DNA of 64,000 nucleotides from contig NZ_JACJVR010000077.1 in NCBI RefSeq assembly GCF_014212175.1, positions 1-64,000 on the forward strand, in the 5' to 3' direction. This document shows positions 1-7,829 of the stretch, one piece after another. A program made the position numbers and the translations under genes. Origin of the DNA: Cohnella xylanilytica. Its GTDB lineage: Bacteria > Bacillota > Bacilli > Paenibacillales > Paenibacillaceae. Under the pieces are notes generated by a model. It saw nothing but the letters and a program-made list of their open reading frames with translations, did no database searches and was not told the DNA's origin. The first letter of the stretch is position 1; every line of letters starts with the position of its first letter.

Positions 1-10
1 GCATACGAGA

Positions 11-160
11 TTTGGCCTGTGCAACGGAAGAAACGTAAGTTAGAAGGTGCGGATTGCGAGAGTTGGGCTGTGCAACGGAAGAAACGTAAGTTAGTGGGGG
101 CGGCTGGCGGCACTTTGGCTGAACGACGGAAGCATCGTATGTTAGAGATACGAGAGTCCC
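11..160. repeat. Tandem 51-bp-period repeat array (family A), truncated by the window edge
   Basis: Three units are visible, with the conserved core CAACGGAAG or CGACGGAAG starting at 22, 73 and 124, so the spacing is exactly 51 bp twice. Each core is followed by CGTAAGTTAG or CGTATGTTAG. The first bases of the window (ATACGAGA) resemble the bases that follow the third core, so at least one more unit probably lies to the left. The sequence between cores is only partly conserved. It lies beyond the terminator of the nucleotidase gene. Confidence 0.8.
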
Positions 161-171
161 AGTAGGCCGCG

Positions 172-213
172 AAAAAAAAAACGCCCCCGCCGTCCGAAGA
201 CGACGAGGGCGTT
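172..213 (-). terminator. Rho-independent terminator of the double nucleotidase gene
   Basis: Read on the minus strand, AACGCCC-TCGTCGTC, a TTCG loop and GACGGCGG-GGGCGTT form a GC-rich hairpin followed directly by a run of T. It lies about 40 bases past the stop codon at 253. Confidence 0.85.
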
Positions 214-252
214 GCCGTTGGCTGTCCCTTATCCGGTTAAGAGTTAAAACCG

Positions 253-3200
253 TTAATTGACCTTGGCGATGCGGTTCTCGACTTTGGCCGAGATCGGACT
301 GTCTCCGAATTTAGCTTTGAGATACTCGATCGTGGCGTCCAGGTCGACCGGACCGGCTTCGCGGTTCGTGCCCTTGGTCAGCACGGTGTAGCCGTCGCCG
401 CCGGTGGCCATGAAGTCGTTCACGACGATCGTGTACGTCGCGGCGTCGTCCAGCTTCGTGCCGTCCGCCTTCTTGATCTCGACGATCCGCTCGCCCAGCG
501 GCTTGCTGTCGTCGTAGCTGTACGTGAAGCCGGACACTTGGCCGATCTTGGTCGAAGCCGCTCCCCATTGCTGGTTGAGCAGCTCCTTCATCTGCGCGCC
601 GGTCAGCGTCATCTTCACCAGCACGTTGCCGAACGGCTGGATGCTGAACATGCTGCCGTAGGTGACGCTGCCCTCCGGCAGGTCGTTGCGGATGCCGCCG
701 GAGTTCATGAACGCGAAGTCCGTCTTCATCGCCTCGCGCATGCCGTCGGCGATCAGGTTGCCGAGCGCCGACTCGCCGGCGGCGTTCGCCGTGCGGGTGA
801 TGGCGGCGTCGGTCTTGCCGACCGGCTTGTTCATCGTCGGAGCGTTGAGCTCCTGGTAGTCCTTGATCATCTTCGCGATCTCGGCGTCCGGCGTAATGCC
901 TTCTCGCTTCACGTCGACGATCTCCGCCTTGGAGGAGACGATGTCGCCCGTGGCGCGGTCGATCGTCAGGTCGGTGTCGGAGAAGGCGGTGCCGTACGAA
1001 TAAGCCTCGGTGACGAGCTTGCCGTCGATCACCTTGTTCAAGCCGCCATGGTTATGCCCGGCGAAAATCACATCGACCTCGTCGTCCACTCCGTTCGCCA
1101 GATCGACGACTTCGCCCGTCGGGGCGTCGGCTTTGCCCTCGAACGGATCGTGGGCCAGAATGACGATCGCTTCGACTCCCTGCTCCTTCAGCTCCGCTAC
1201 GGCCTTGTTCGCCGCCTCGACTTGGTTCGTGAAGGTGATGCCTTCGATGCTGGAAGCCCGGACGATCGTAGGCGTAATATTCGTGACGAGTCCGATAAAA
1301 CCGATCTTGACGCCGCCGACTTCCTTGACGACGTAGGCGTCCAGCAGCGGCTTGCCGTCCTTGCCGAGCACGTTGGCGGCGACGTACGGGAAGCTCGCTC
1401 CCGCGAAGTCCTTGCCGCTGACCGGGTTCTTGCCGCCGTGGATGAGCCGGAGCGCTTCTTCGGCCCCGCGGTCGAATTCATGGTTGCCCAGCGTGCCGAC
1501 GTCGAAGCCGAGCCGGTTCAGGAAGTCGATCGTCGGCTCGTCCTGAAGCAGGGCGGAGACCGGAGCGCTCGCACCGACGGCGTCGCCGGCGTGGACGAGC
1601 AGCGTGTTCGGGTTCGTCGCTTCCCGCTGCTTCAGGTAGGCGGCCAAGTAATCGGCGCCGCCGAGCGTGGAGACGACCTTGCCTTCGGCGTCCTTCACGT
1701 CCTTCTTGTAATCCAGCTGGCCGTGGAAGTCGTTGATCCCGAGCAGTTGAACCGAGACCGGCGTTATGAGCGTGAAAATGACCTGAGCCGCTTCCGCGCG
1801 AGTAGCCGTCGCTTGAGGGCTGAACTTGCCGCCGCTGCCGGCCATAAGGCCGCGTCCGGCGACCGCGTTCACGCTCGGCTTCGCCCAAGCGCTGATGGCG
1901 GCGGCGTCCGAGAACCCGGCGTCGCCGGCCGAGGCGATCGTGCCGCCTTTGAGCTGGATGGCATTGCCGAGCATGACGGCCATCTGCTCGCGGGTGATGG
2001 CGAGGTTCGGGGCGAACTCGTCCTTGCTCACGCCGCCGACGAGTCCCGCTTCGGAGGCGGCCGCCACTTCGTCCGCGTACCAGGCCGAAGCGGGAACGTC
2101 CGAGAACGTCGGCGCGCCCTTCGCGGTCAGGTTCAGCGCCTTGACGAGCAGGGTAGCGAACTGCGCGCGCGTCAGCTGAGCGCCCGGATCGAACGTCGTC
2201 GCGCTCGTGCCCGTGACGATGCCCTTGGCGCTCAAGCCGCCGATCGCCTCGTATGCCCAGTGGGAGGCGGGAACGTCCGCGAACGCGGTACCGGATGCCG
2301 GCGTCTCGGATCCCGCGCCGGGCTCGCTGCCGGAGCCTGTGCCCGGAGCCGTCGCCGTGCCGCTAAGGTCGATCGTGTAGATGCCGAAGCCCTTGTCGTC
2401 CGTTTTGCCGGTATAGCGGATATTCGGCGTCGCGGCCGCGTAGTCGGCCGCCTTCGGGGACGACGTAAACGTCACCTTCACGTCGCCGGACACCGGAGCG
2501 ATCGACCAGTTGTTGTCGGCGGTCGGGTTGACCGAGCCTTGGGCGCGGATGTAATCCATCAGAATCTGGCGATTCTCGTCCGGGGAGTCGATGATGATCT
2601 TGCTGCTCTTGACGCCCGGGAAGTTGCCGCCGCCGCCCGCGCGGTAGTTGTTGGTGGCGACGATGAAATCCTGGTTCGGATCGATCGGCTTGCCGTTGTA
2701 CTGCAGATTGACGATCCGGCTCGACGATTCGTCGTTTATCGTGCCGTCCGGCTTGTACTTGGCCGGCTTCGTCACGTCGACCTGGTACGTCACGCCGTCG
2801 ATGACGTCGAAGTTGTAAACCGCGAAGGAAGGGTTGAGCAGTTCTTGCTCTTCCTTCTTGTTCGGGTCGATCTGATTAAACTTGCCCGCCGTCATCTCCA
2901 GCCATTCCTTGACGACGGAGCCTTTGACCAGCATCGCCTTCAGCGTATTGTCGTAGAGATAAAGGTCGCCCGCGCTCTTGATGGCGAGCGGGCCCGTCTT
3001 GATCTCGGTGAATTCCTCCGGTCCGTTGCGCCCGGCCTTGAACGGCGCGCCGACGGAGAGAACCGGGACGTTCTTGTATTCGGGCAGGTTGGCCTTCACG
3101 TACTCTTCCACGTATTTCTTCTGCGCGTTGGTGACGATCTGGACGGACGGGTCGTCCTGCACCAGCGCGAAGAAGCTGTGGATCGGCGCGGTCGTCGAGC

Positions 3201-4395
3201 CGATCGGGCTGTTCGCGTACGCGATCGTCGCCTCGTGATCGGCCTTCACCGCTTCGACGATCGCGGGATCCGCTTCGACGAGCGGTTTCTTGGCGGCCGC
3301 GTCGTAGATCGCCTTGGTGGAAGATTGGGAGCTTGCGACCTTCCACTTGCCGTCCTGCTTTTCCAAGGTCAGATCGATGATGCCGAGATTGTTGCCGCCA
3401 TAGCCGGCTTGGACGGCGGGGACCCCGTTGATCGTGCCCTTCGCGTTGTCGACGCCCGGCAGCGGCTTGCCGTCCGCCCCCTTGAATAGAGCGTCGAGGG
3501 ACTTCTCGTCCGCCGTCGGGAACACCTTGTGGGTGTGCGAGAAGGTAATCGCGTCGATCCCCGGCACTTTGCTAAGAGGGAGGACGGCGTCCTCGGCGTT
3601 GACATTCGGAGCCGCGTTGCCGTTGAATCCGGAGTGGGCCATTGCGATGACAAGATCCGCTCCCTTGGCCCTGATCTCGGGAATGAACTTCTCGGCCGTC
3701 GCGACAATGTCCTTCGCGATGACTTTGCCTTCCAGAGCGGACTTGTCCCACTGGGTAATCTGCGGGGGCACGAAGCCGATCACGCCGATCTTCAGCGTCT
3801 GCTCCTGGCCGGCTTCGTCGGTGAATTTTTTGTCGATGATCCTGTAGGGCTCGAAGCGGTTCACGTCGTTGTTCGGGTTGCCGTCCTTGTCGTCGATGTA
3901 GACGTTCGCGTTCACATAAGGGAAGTTCGCGCCCTTGACGGCCCGGTCCAGGAAGTCGAGCCCGTAGTTGAATTCGTGATTGCCGAGGGTGGCGGCGTCG
4001 TAGCCGATCAGGTTCATCGCTTTGTACACCGTGTGGACTTCGCCGTCCTTCAGCGGGGAGACGATCGCCTTGTACGTGCCGAGGGGAGTGCCCTGGATCA
4101 AGTCGCCGTTGTCGACCAGGAACGTGTTCTTCGCTTCCTGGCGGGCGGCCTTGATCAGGTTCGCCGTGCGGGCCAGGCCGACGGTGTCGGAGGGGGCGTC
4201 CTTGTAGTAATCGTAGGACAAGAGGTTGGTATGAACGTCCGTCGTCTCCAGAATTCTCAGCTTAAGCGTCGAACCGGCGTCCGCCGCGGCGGCCAGAGCG
4301 CCTTGAAGAGGCAGCGCCAGAAGGCTGGCCGTCAACGACGATACGATCAACTTGCCGAACTTGGAACGAGATCGGTGTCGCACGTATAACATCAT
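253..4395 (-). CDS. Surface-anchored double 5'-nucleotidase / 2',3'-cyclic-nucleotide phosphodiesterase with three internal SLH domains
   Basis: Secreted enzyme expected to dephosphorylate extracellular nucleotides for phosphate and nucleoside scavenging. A signal peptide (basic, then hydrophobic to about residue 37) precedes a first metallophosphatase module (TTDVH near 50, DNGD near 97, GNHEF near 137) with its 5'-nucleotidase C-terminal domain to about 680. Three SLH domains follow at about 703-875. A second complete metallophosphatase plus nucleotidase module runs from about 883 to the end (INDFHG, GNHEFD, NSGGIRNDL). Tandem nucleotidase modules are known in Bacillus YfkN, which is wall-sorted at its C-terminus. 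Here the anchor sits between the modules. Start: GGGAGG abuts ATG-ATG, and a GTG at codon 5 lies 12 bases downstream, so the true start may be a few codons in. Divergent from the histidine kinase gene. Confidence 0.92.
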   Translation of the reverse strand: MMLYVRHRSRSKFGKLIVSSLTASLLALPLQGALAAAADAGSTLKLRILETTDVHTNLLSYDYYKDAPSDTVGLARTANLIKAARQEAKNTFLVDNGDLIQGTPLGTYKAIVSPLKDGEVHTVYKAMNLIGYDAATLGNHEFNYGLDFLDRAVKGANFPYVNANVYIDDKDGNPNNDVNRFEPYRIIDKKFTDEAGQEQTLKIGVIGFVPPQITQWDKSALEGKVIAKDIVATAEKFIPEIRAKGADLVIAMAHSGFNGNAAPNVNAEDAVLPLSKVPGIDAITFSHTHKVFPTADEKSLDALFKGADGKPLPGVDNAKGTINGVPAVQAGYGGNNLGIIDLTLEKQDGKWKVASSQSSTKAIYDAAAKKPLVEADPAIVEAVKADHEATIAYANSPIGSTTAPIHSFFALVQDDPSVQIVTNAQKKYVEEYVKANLPEYKNVPVLSVGAPFKAGRNGPEEFTEIKTGPLAIKSAGDLYLYDNTLKAMLVKGSVVKEWLEMTAGKFNQIDPNKKEEQELLNPSFAVYNFDVIDGVTYQVDVTKPAKYKPDGTINDESSSRIVNLQYNGKPIDPNQDFIVATNNYRAGGGGNFPGVKSSKIIIDSPDENRQILMDYIRAQGSVNPTADNNWSIAPVSGDVKVTFTSSPKAADYAAATPNIRYTGKTDDKGFGIYTIDLSGTATAPGTGSGSEPGAGSETPASGTAFADVPASHWAYEAIGGLSAKGIVTGTSATTFDPGAQLTRAQFATLLVKALNLTAKGAPTFSDVPASAWYADEVAAASEAGLVGGVSKDEFAPNLAITREQMAVMLGNAIQLKGGTIASAGDAGFSDAAAISAWAKPSVNAVAGRGLMAGSGGKFSPQATATRAEAAQVIFTLITPVSVQLLGINDFHGQLDYKKDVKDAEGKVVSTLGGADYLAAYLKQREATNPNTLLVHAGDAVGASAPVSALLQDEPTIDFLNRLGFDVGTLGNHEFDRGAEEALRLIHGGKNPVSGKDFAGASFPYVAANVLGKDGKPLLDAYVVKEVGGVKIGFIGLVTNITPTIVRASSIEGITFTNQVEAANKAVAELKEQGVEAIVILAHDPFEGKADAPTGEVVDLANGVDDEVDVIFAGHNHGGLNKVIDGKLVTEAYSYGTAFSDTDLTIDRATGDIVSSKAEIVDVKREGITPDAEIAKMIKDYQELNAPTMNKPVGKTDAAITRTANAAGESALGNLIADGMREAMKTDFAFMNSGGIRNDLPEGSVTYGSMFSIQPFGNVLVKMTLTGAQMKELLNQQWGAASTKIGQVSGFTYSYDDSKPLGERIVEIKKADGTKLDDAATYTIVVNDFMATGGDGYTVLTKGTNREAGPVDLDATIEYLKAKFGDSPISAKVENRIAKVN

Positions 4396-4697
4396 CCTCC
4401 CAATATATGTATGATTACATTACTAATATAATAGGAAGATAGGTTCGTGACTATCACTCCTCGCATTTTTGTTAGAAGATAATCAGGAATGCCTATCTCG
4501 TTATGGCGAAATTACCCATAGGGAAACACAGATCGACAGCTTTCGTGTGAGACTATCTTACTCCCTGATTCGTAATGCCTACCTCATCGCATTCCTCTTA
4601 ACCCCCGGCGATATCCGTGTTATCATAGTTGAAAGCTTATGTGAAGCACTCGGAATCTCCTATTTCTACTTATAAAAAGATCGGATGATCTCGTCAG
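4396..4697. other. AT-rich divergent intergenic region
   Basis: This gap is much richer in AT than the flanking genes and must hold the promoters of both divergent genes. It carries an imperfect duplication (AATGCCTATCTCG near 4489 and AATGCCTACCTCA near 4575) and an 8-base inverted pair, AGGAATGC and GCATTCCT. A short open frame crosses it but has no ribosome site or family resemblance. I see no confident -35/-10 pair or RNA gene. Confidence 0.4.
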
Positions 4698-5909
4698 ATG
4701 ATAGACAAATCGATCCTGTCCGAGCTCAAGCGGAATCTTCGCGAGCGCGGAGTGAACCCGGACCTGCTGCCCGGGTACAAGGACCGGTATACGCCGGAGC
4801 AATTGGAAGCGCGGCTCGAGACGTATAGGGAAGACTTGGAAGTCATTCGCTACTTCGTCGATAAATTTCTATCCTCCGTATCCGGGAGCCCGATTCTGAT
4901 CGGGGTGTCGGACAACGAGGGCTACCTTCTTGCGTTCCAGGGCGACGCGGCGATCATGGGTACCGTGCGCCAGCTCGGATTCGAGGAGGGAATCCGGTTC
5001 GACGACGAGTACGATCTCAATGCCGTCACGCTCTGCCTTCGGTTCGGGGAGCCCGTGCAATTGATCGGAGAGGATCACTACCATACCGTGCTCCACCGGT
5101 TGGTATGCTGCACGGTTCCCTGGAGGGAGGCCAACGGTTCCATCGTCGGAACCCTCTCGTTCATGACCGATATCGAAGTGGCGCATCCGCACCTGCTCGC
5201 GATCCTGTCGACGGTGGCGGATTCCGTGGAGCGGGAGCTCAAGCTGCGGGACCAGAACGACCGGCTGCTGCTCGCGAACCAGCTCGCGGTCGGCATCGCC
5301 CACGAGATCCGCAATCCGCTGACGACGGTGAAGGGCATGCTCCAGATGTCCAGCGCGGACTCCAAGCCCCGCCACTTCGGGCTTATCCTGTCGGAGCTCG
5401 AGCGGATGAACCTGATCGTCGGCGAGCTGCTCCTTATGGGCAAGCCGCAGGCCGCCGTTCTGCGCGACGAGTCCTGCCAGACGATTCTGGAAGAGGTTCT
5501 GAGCGTCTTCGAGTTCCAGGCCGCCGCCGCGAACGTCGAGATTCGCCGGGAGTTCGTCCGGGACCTCGCGATCCGGTGCGACCGCAACCAGATCAAGCAG
5601 GTGTTCCTCAACCTGCTTCGGAACGCCTTGGAGGCTCTGCCGGACGGAGGCGTCATCGAAGTGAAGCTGGATGCCGCCGGACCCTTCCAGAGAATCCGGT
5701 TCAAGGACGACGGGGAAGGCATGTCGGAAGAGGTACTGGGGCGCATCGGGGAACCGTACCATACGACCCGGCCGAACGGGCACGGACTGGGAATGATGAT
5801 CGTAAGCAAGCTGGTCTCTTCCCACCGCGGAAGAATGTCGATCTCCAGCAATCCGGGCCAGGGGACTTGCGTCGATGTGTACTTGCCGGCTTCGCGGGGG
5901 GAGCGATAA
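4698..5909 (+). CDS. Sensor histidine kinase with N-terminal GAF-like domain, sporulation-kinase type
   Basis: Soluble autophosphorylating kinase of 403 residues with no membrane segment. Residues about 40-180 look like the GAF-type sensory domain seen in DhaR/AcoR-like regulators (SPILIGVSDNEGYLL). A dimerisation/phosphoacceptor helix follows (GIAHEIRNPLTTVKGML, His about 202). The ATP-binding domain has an N box (NLLRNALEAL, near 300), a G1 box (DDGEGM, near 337) and a G2 box (GHGLGMMIV, near 361). The HEIRNPLT form and GAF input resemble the orphan kinases that feed the Spo0F phosphorelay, and no response regulator is adjacent. A role in sporulation entry is inference. The ATG at 4698 has only a weak ribosome site. 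wrbA follows at once, so the two may be cotranscribed. Confidence 0.87.
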   Translation: MIDKSILSELKRNLRERGVNPDLLPGYKDRYTPEQLEARLETYREDLEVIRYFVDKFLSSVSGSPILIGVSDNEGYLLAFQGDAAIMGTVRQLGFEEGIRFDDEYDLNAVTLCLRFGEPVQLIGEDHYHTVLHRLVCCTVPWREANGSIVGTLSFMTDIEVAHPHLLAILSTVADSVERELKLRDQNDRLLLANQLAVGIAHEIRNPLTTVKGMLQMSSADSKPRHFGLILSELERMNLIVGELLLMGKPQAAVLRDESCQTILEEVLSVFEFQAAAANVEIRREFVRDLAIRCDRNQIKQVFLNLLRNALEALPDGGVIEVKLDAAGPFQRIRFKDDGEGMSEEVLGRIGEPYHTTRPNGHGLGMMIVSKLVSSHRGRMSISSNPGQGTCVDVYLPASRGER

Positions 5910-5988
5910 GACGCCCGGAATGGCGCCTGCCGATTGTGGACATACCAATGGAGGTGTAAACCACTTGCAGAGGAGTGTCCGCCCGGAT

Positions 5989-6603
5989 ATGGCGAACGTC
6001 AAACTAGCGATCATCTATTACAGCTCGACCGGAACGAACTATCAATTGGCCCAATGGGCCGCGGAAGGGGCCAAGGAAGCGGGCGCCGAGGTGAAGGTGG
6101 CCAAGGTGCAGGAGCTGGCTCCGCAAGCGGCGATCGACAGCAATCCGGCCTGGAAGGCTCACGCCGAGGCGACGAAGGACGTGCCGGTGGCGACTCCGGC
6201 CGACCTCGAGTGGGCGGACGCCCTGATCTTCAGCGTGCCGACCCGCTTCGGCAACATTCCCGGCCAGATGAAGCAATTCATCGACACGCTGGGCGGCTTG
6301 TGGGCGCAAGGCAAGCTCGCCGACAAGGTCGTCAGCGCGATGGCGAGCGCGAGCAACCCGCACGGCGGCCACGAAGCGACGGTTCTGGCGCTGCATACGA
6401 CGTTCTGCCATTGGGGAGCGATTATCGCGGCTCCGGGGTACACCGATCCATCGGCGTTCACGTCGGGCGGCAACCCGTACGGAACGAGCGTCACCCAGAA
6501 GCAGGACGGCTCGATGCTCGAGGACGTGCAGACGGCGGTCAAGCATCAGGCGAAGCGCACCGTCACGGTTGCGGGCTGGGTCAAGGCCGGGCTGGGCGGC
6601 TGA
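5989..6603 (+). CDS. wrbA: NAD(P)H:quinone oxidoreductase WrbA (flavodoxin family)
   Basis: Cytoplasmic FMN enzyme that reduces quinones by two electrons and limits semiquinone stress. The N-terminus KLAIIYYSSTGTNYQLA is the FMN-phosphate loop. SVPTRFGNIPGQMKQFID and GGHEATVLALHTTFCHWG are the other two conserved WrbA blocks, and the length (204 residues) is typical. Start choice: ATG 5989 gives the family N-terminus MANVKL. However, an in-frame TTG at 5965 lies 8 bases after a fine GGAGGTG site and would add eight residues (LQRSVRPD). The AGGAG before the ATG is 13 bases away, so the TTG start is a serious alternative. It follows the kinase gene by 79 bases and is followed by its own terminator. 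Confidence 0.93.
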   Translation: MANVKLAIIYYSSTGTNYQLAQWAAEGAKEAGAEVKVAKVQELAPQAAIDSNPAWKAHAEATKDVPVATPADLEWADALIFSVPTRFGNIPGQMKQFIDTLGGLWAQGKLADKVVSAMASASNPHGGHEATVLALHTTFCHWGAIIAAPGYTDPSAFTSGGNPYGTSVTQKQDGSMLEDVQTAVKHQAKRTVTVAGWVKAGLGG

Positions 6604-6630
6604 CACGTTTTTTTGGATCGAGAAGCGAAG

Positions 6631-6660
6631 GAACCGGGTCCCGTGGGCTCGGTTCTTTTT
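6631..6660 (+). terminator. Rho-independent terminator after wrbA
   Basis: GAACCG and CGGTTC pair around a GGTCCCGTGGGCT loop that can itself pair partly. A TTTTT run follows immediately. It lies 27 bases past the wrbA stop. Confidence 0.8.
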
Positions 6661-6721
6661 GTTGGGCGGAAGCGGCGTTTAGGAAAGTCGCTTCCGCATC
6701 GTGCGGAAATCCGGCAAATGG

Positions 6722-6869
6722 GAGAAAAGCAGCTCAGTGGCTGAGGCAAATTAGTGGAAAAGCCGGGAAAAGGACAAAAGTAGCTCAATGGCTGAGTCAA
6801 ATTGGCGGGAAATCGAGGGAATGAGTAAAAGTAGCGCAGTGGCTAAGGCACATATCGAAAACCTCCTGC
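6722..6869. repeat. Tandem 51-bp-period repeat array (family B, copy 1)
   Basis: Three units with the core AGCTCAGTGGCTGAG or variants (AGCTCAATGGCTGAG, AGCGCAGTGGCTAAG) begin at 6731, 6782 and 6833, exactly 51 bp apart. In the first unit CTCAG-TGG-CTGAG is a perfect five-pair hairpin. The core is followed by GCAAATTAGTGG or related sequence. The same core recurs near 24485 in another intergenic region. The array overlaps a spurious open frame. Confidence 0.82.
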
Positions 6870-7031
6870 GGTCATCTGCACCTGTACGGGACGCTACTGT
6901 TCGACCTCGAGCGGGACCCCTAGCAGAAGGAGCCGATTCGGGATCCCGCGATCGAAGCGAGGATGATTGGGCTGCTCAAGAAAGTGTTGACGGACGACGA
7001 CGCCCCTCTAGAGCGTTCAAGCGGCCTCTGA
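6870..7031 (+). pseudogene. Decayed 3' end of a sulfatase-like gene
   Basis: The frame starting at 6870 reads GHLHLYGTLLFDLERDP, then an in-frame TAG at 6921, then QKEPIRDPAIEARMIGLLKK and DDDAPLER, ending in TGA at 7029. The LFDLERDP block, followed by a short helix and a DAPxER end, is how arylsulfatase-type (alkaline phosphatase superfamily) proteins finish. Nothing upstream encodes the catalytic domain, because the frame runs straight out of the repeat array. I therefore read it as the remnant of a deleted gene whose deletion border is at or near the repeats. Identification rests on one short C-terminal motif, so it is tentative. Confidence 0.45.
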
Positions 7032-7044
7032 GGGAGGAGGTTTT

Positions 7045-7578
7045 TCAAGAATCGTTGAGTAAATTTCCGTCTTGATCATAGTACTTATAATCTCGAAATT
7101 CATAATCGCTTCTATCCGTTTCCGGTAAGCGAACCCAGGCAACGTTTGATTGATAAGGCGTAAACGGCTGCTCAAGCTGCTGTCCGTTTATATTTACCTG
7201 CATTTTGGCCACTTTGTTTTCGTTATTGGTAACGATCATAAACCTTTGAAAACCAGGAATGATGAAAATGCTGAACGATTCATTGTTCCTAACCTCTATA
7301 TGTTTCCACAAGTAGTTCCCGTTTTTGTTTTTTTGAAATTGAATAAAACCCGGATTATGGTCGGACAGAAATCCTACCATTCTTTGATCGTCTAAATCTT
7401 CGATCTCCAAGATTTCGATCGACTTATCTTCGTATCCCTTGATGGAGTTAATTACAGTCGCAATGGACTCCTCATCGTTGCCGAATACTGGATCAGGTTG
7501 ATTGAAATAATAAGCTAAAAAACCGATGAAGAGCAAAAAGGCAACGATAATCAGCACGACGAACGCCCGATTTCTCAA
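7045..7578 (-). CDS. Small membrane-anchored extracytoplasmic protein, unknown function
   Basis: 177 residues with one N-terminal hydrophobic segment (about 5-24, AFVVLIIVAFLLFIGFLAYYF), then a hydrophilic, acidic, probably beta-rich domain predicted outside the cell. No cysteine lipobox and no motif that I recognise. The start is a TTG at 7578 preceded at good distance by GGAGGG. The only nearby ATG is out of frame. The gene is clearly richer in AT than its neighbours and rich in Asn, Asp and Ile. It also sits beside a gene remnant and a repeat array, so transfer from another background is plausible but not shown. Confidence 0.7.
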   Translation of the reverse strand: MRNRAFVVLIIVAFLLFIGFLAYYFNQPDPVFGNDEESIATVINSIKGYEDKSIEILEIEDLDDQRMVGFLSDHNPGFIQFQKNKNGNYLWKHIEVRNNESFSIFIIPGFQRFMIVTNNENKVAKMQVNINGQQLEQPFTPYQSNVAWVRLPETDRSDYEFRDYKYYDQDGNLLNDS

Positions 7579-7671
7579 CCATTTCCCTCCTTAGACGCAC
7601 AATGTGGTATTTTTATCCATTATACCGCCAGTCGTTACAGGATGGAAAAGCCAAGTTCAAAGGCGCCCGCA

Positions 7672-7699
7672 ATAAAACCCCGGCGCCTGCCGCCCGGGG
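7672..7699 (-). terminator. Possible terminator for the minus-strand hydrolase gene
   Basis: On the minus strand CCCCGG, a GCGGCAGGCG loop and CCGGGG are followed by TTTTATT. It lies about 130 bases past the stop at 7830. The intervening 7700-7810 stretch is a degenerate CGTTC-rich tract with no gene. Confidence 0.5.
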
Positions 7700-7829
7700 C
7701 CGATGCTCGTTCCGCTTCGTTTTCGCCCTTCGTTCCGTTCTACATTCGCCGTCCTTCGTTCCGCCCTACGTTCGTTCCTACTGTCGTTCTCAGGCTTCTT
7801 AACGCCTTAGCGCTTTATTGCCGTAGCCC

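Noticed and set aside
538-3489. 983-codon open frame on the plus strand
   Set aside because: Antisense shadow of the double nucleotidase gene in high-GC DNA; Arg/Val/Asp-rich translation without any domain, and the minus-strand protein has clear catalytic motifs.
4469-4675. Short 68-codon frame between the nucleotidase and kinase genes
   Set aside because: No ribosome site and no family pattern. It lies in an AT-rich divergent promoter region and includes the imperfect duplication noted there.
6722-6869. tRNA gene suggested by TAGCTCAGTGGCTGAGGC, which resembles a D-arm
   Set aside because: No acceptor stem, anticodon arm or T-arm in the surrounding bases; the motif is simply the family B hairpin.
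6788-7075. 95-codon frame covering repeat array B and the sulfatase-like remnant
   Set aside because: It reads the remnant in the wrong frame and starts inside the repeats, with no ribosome site.
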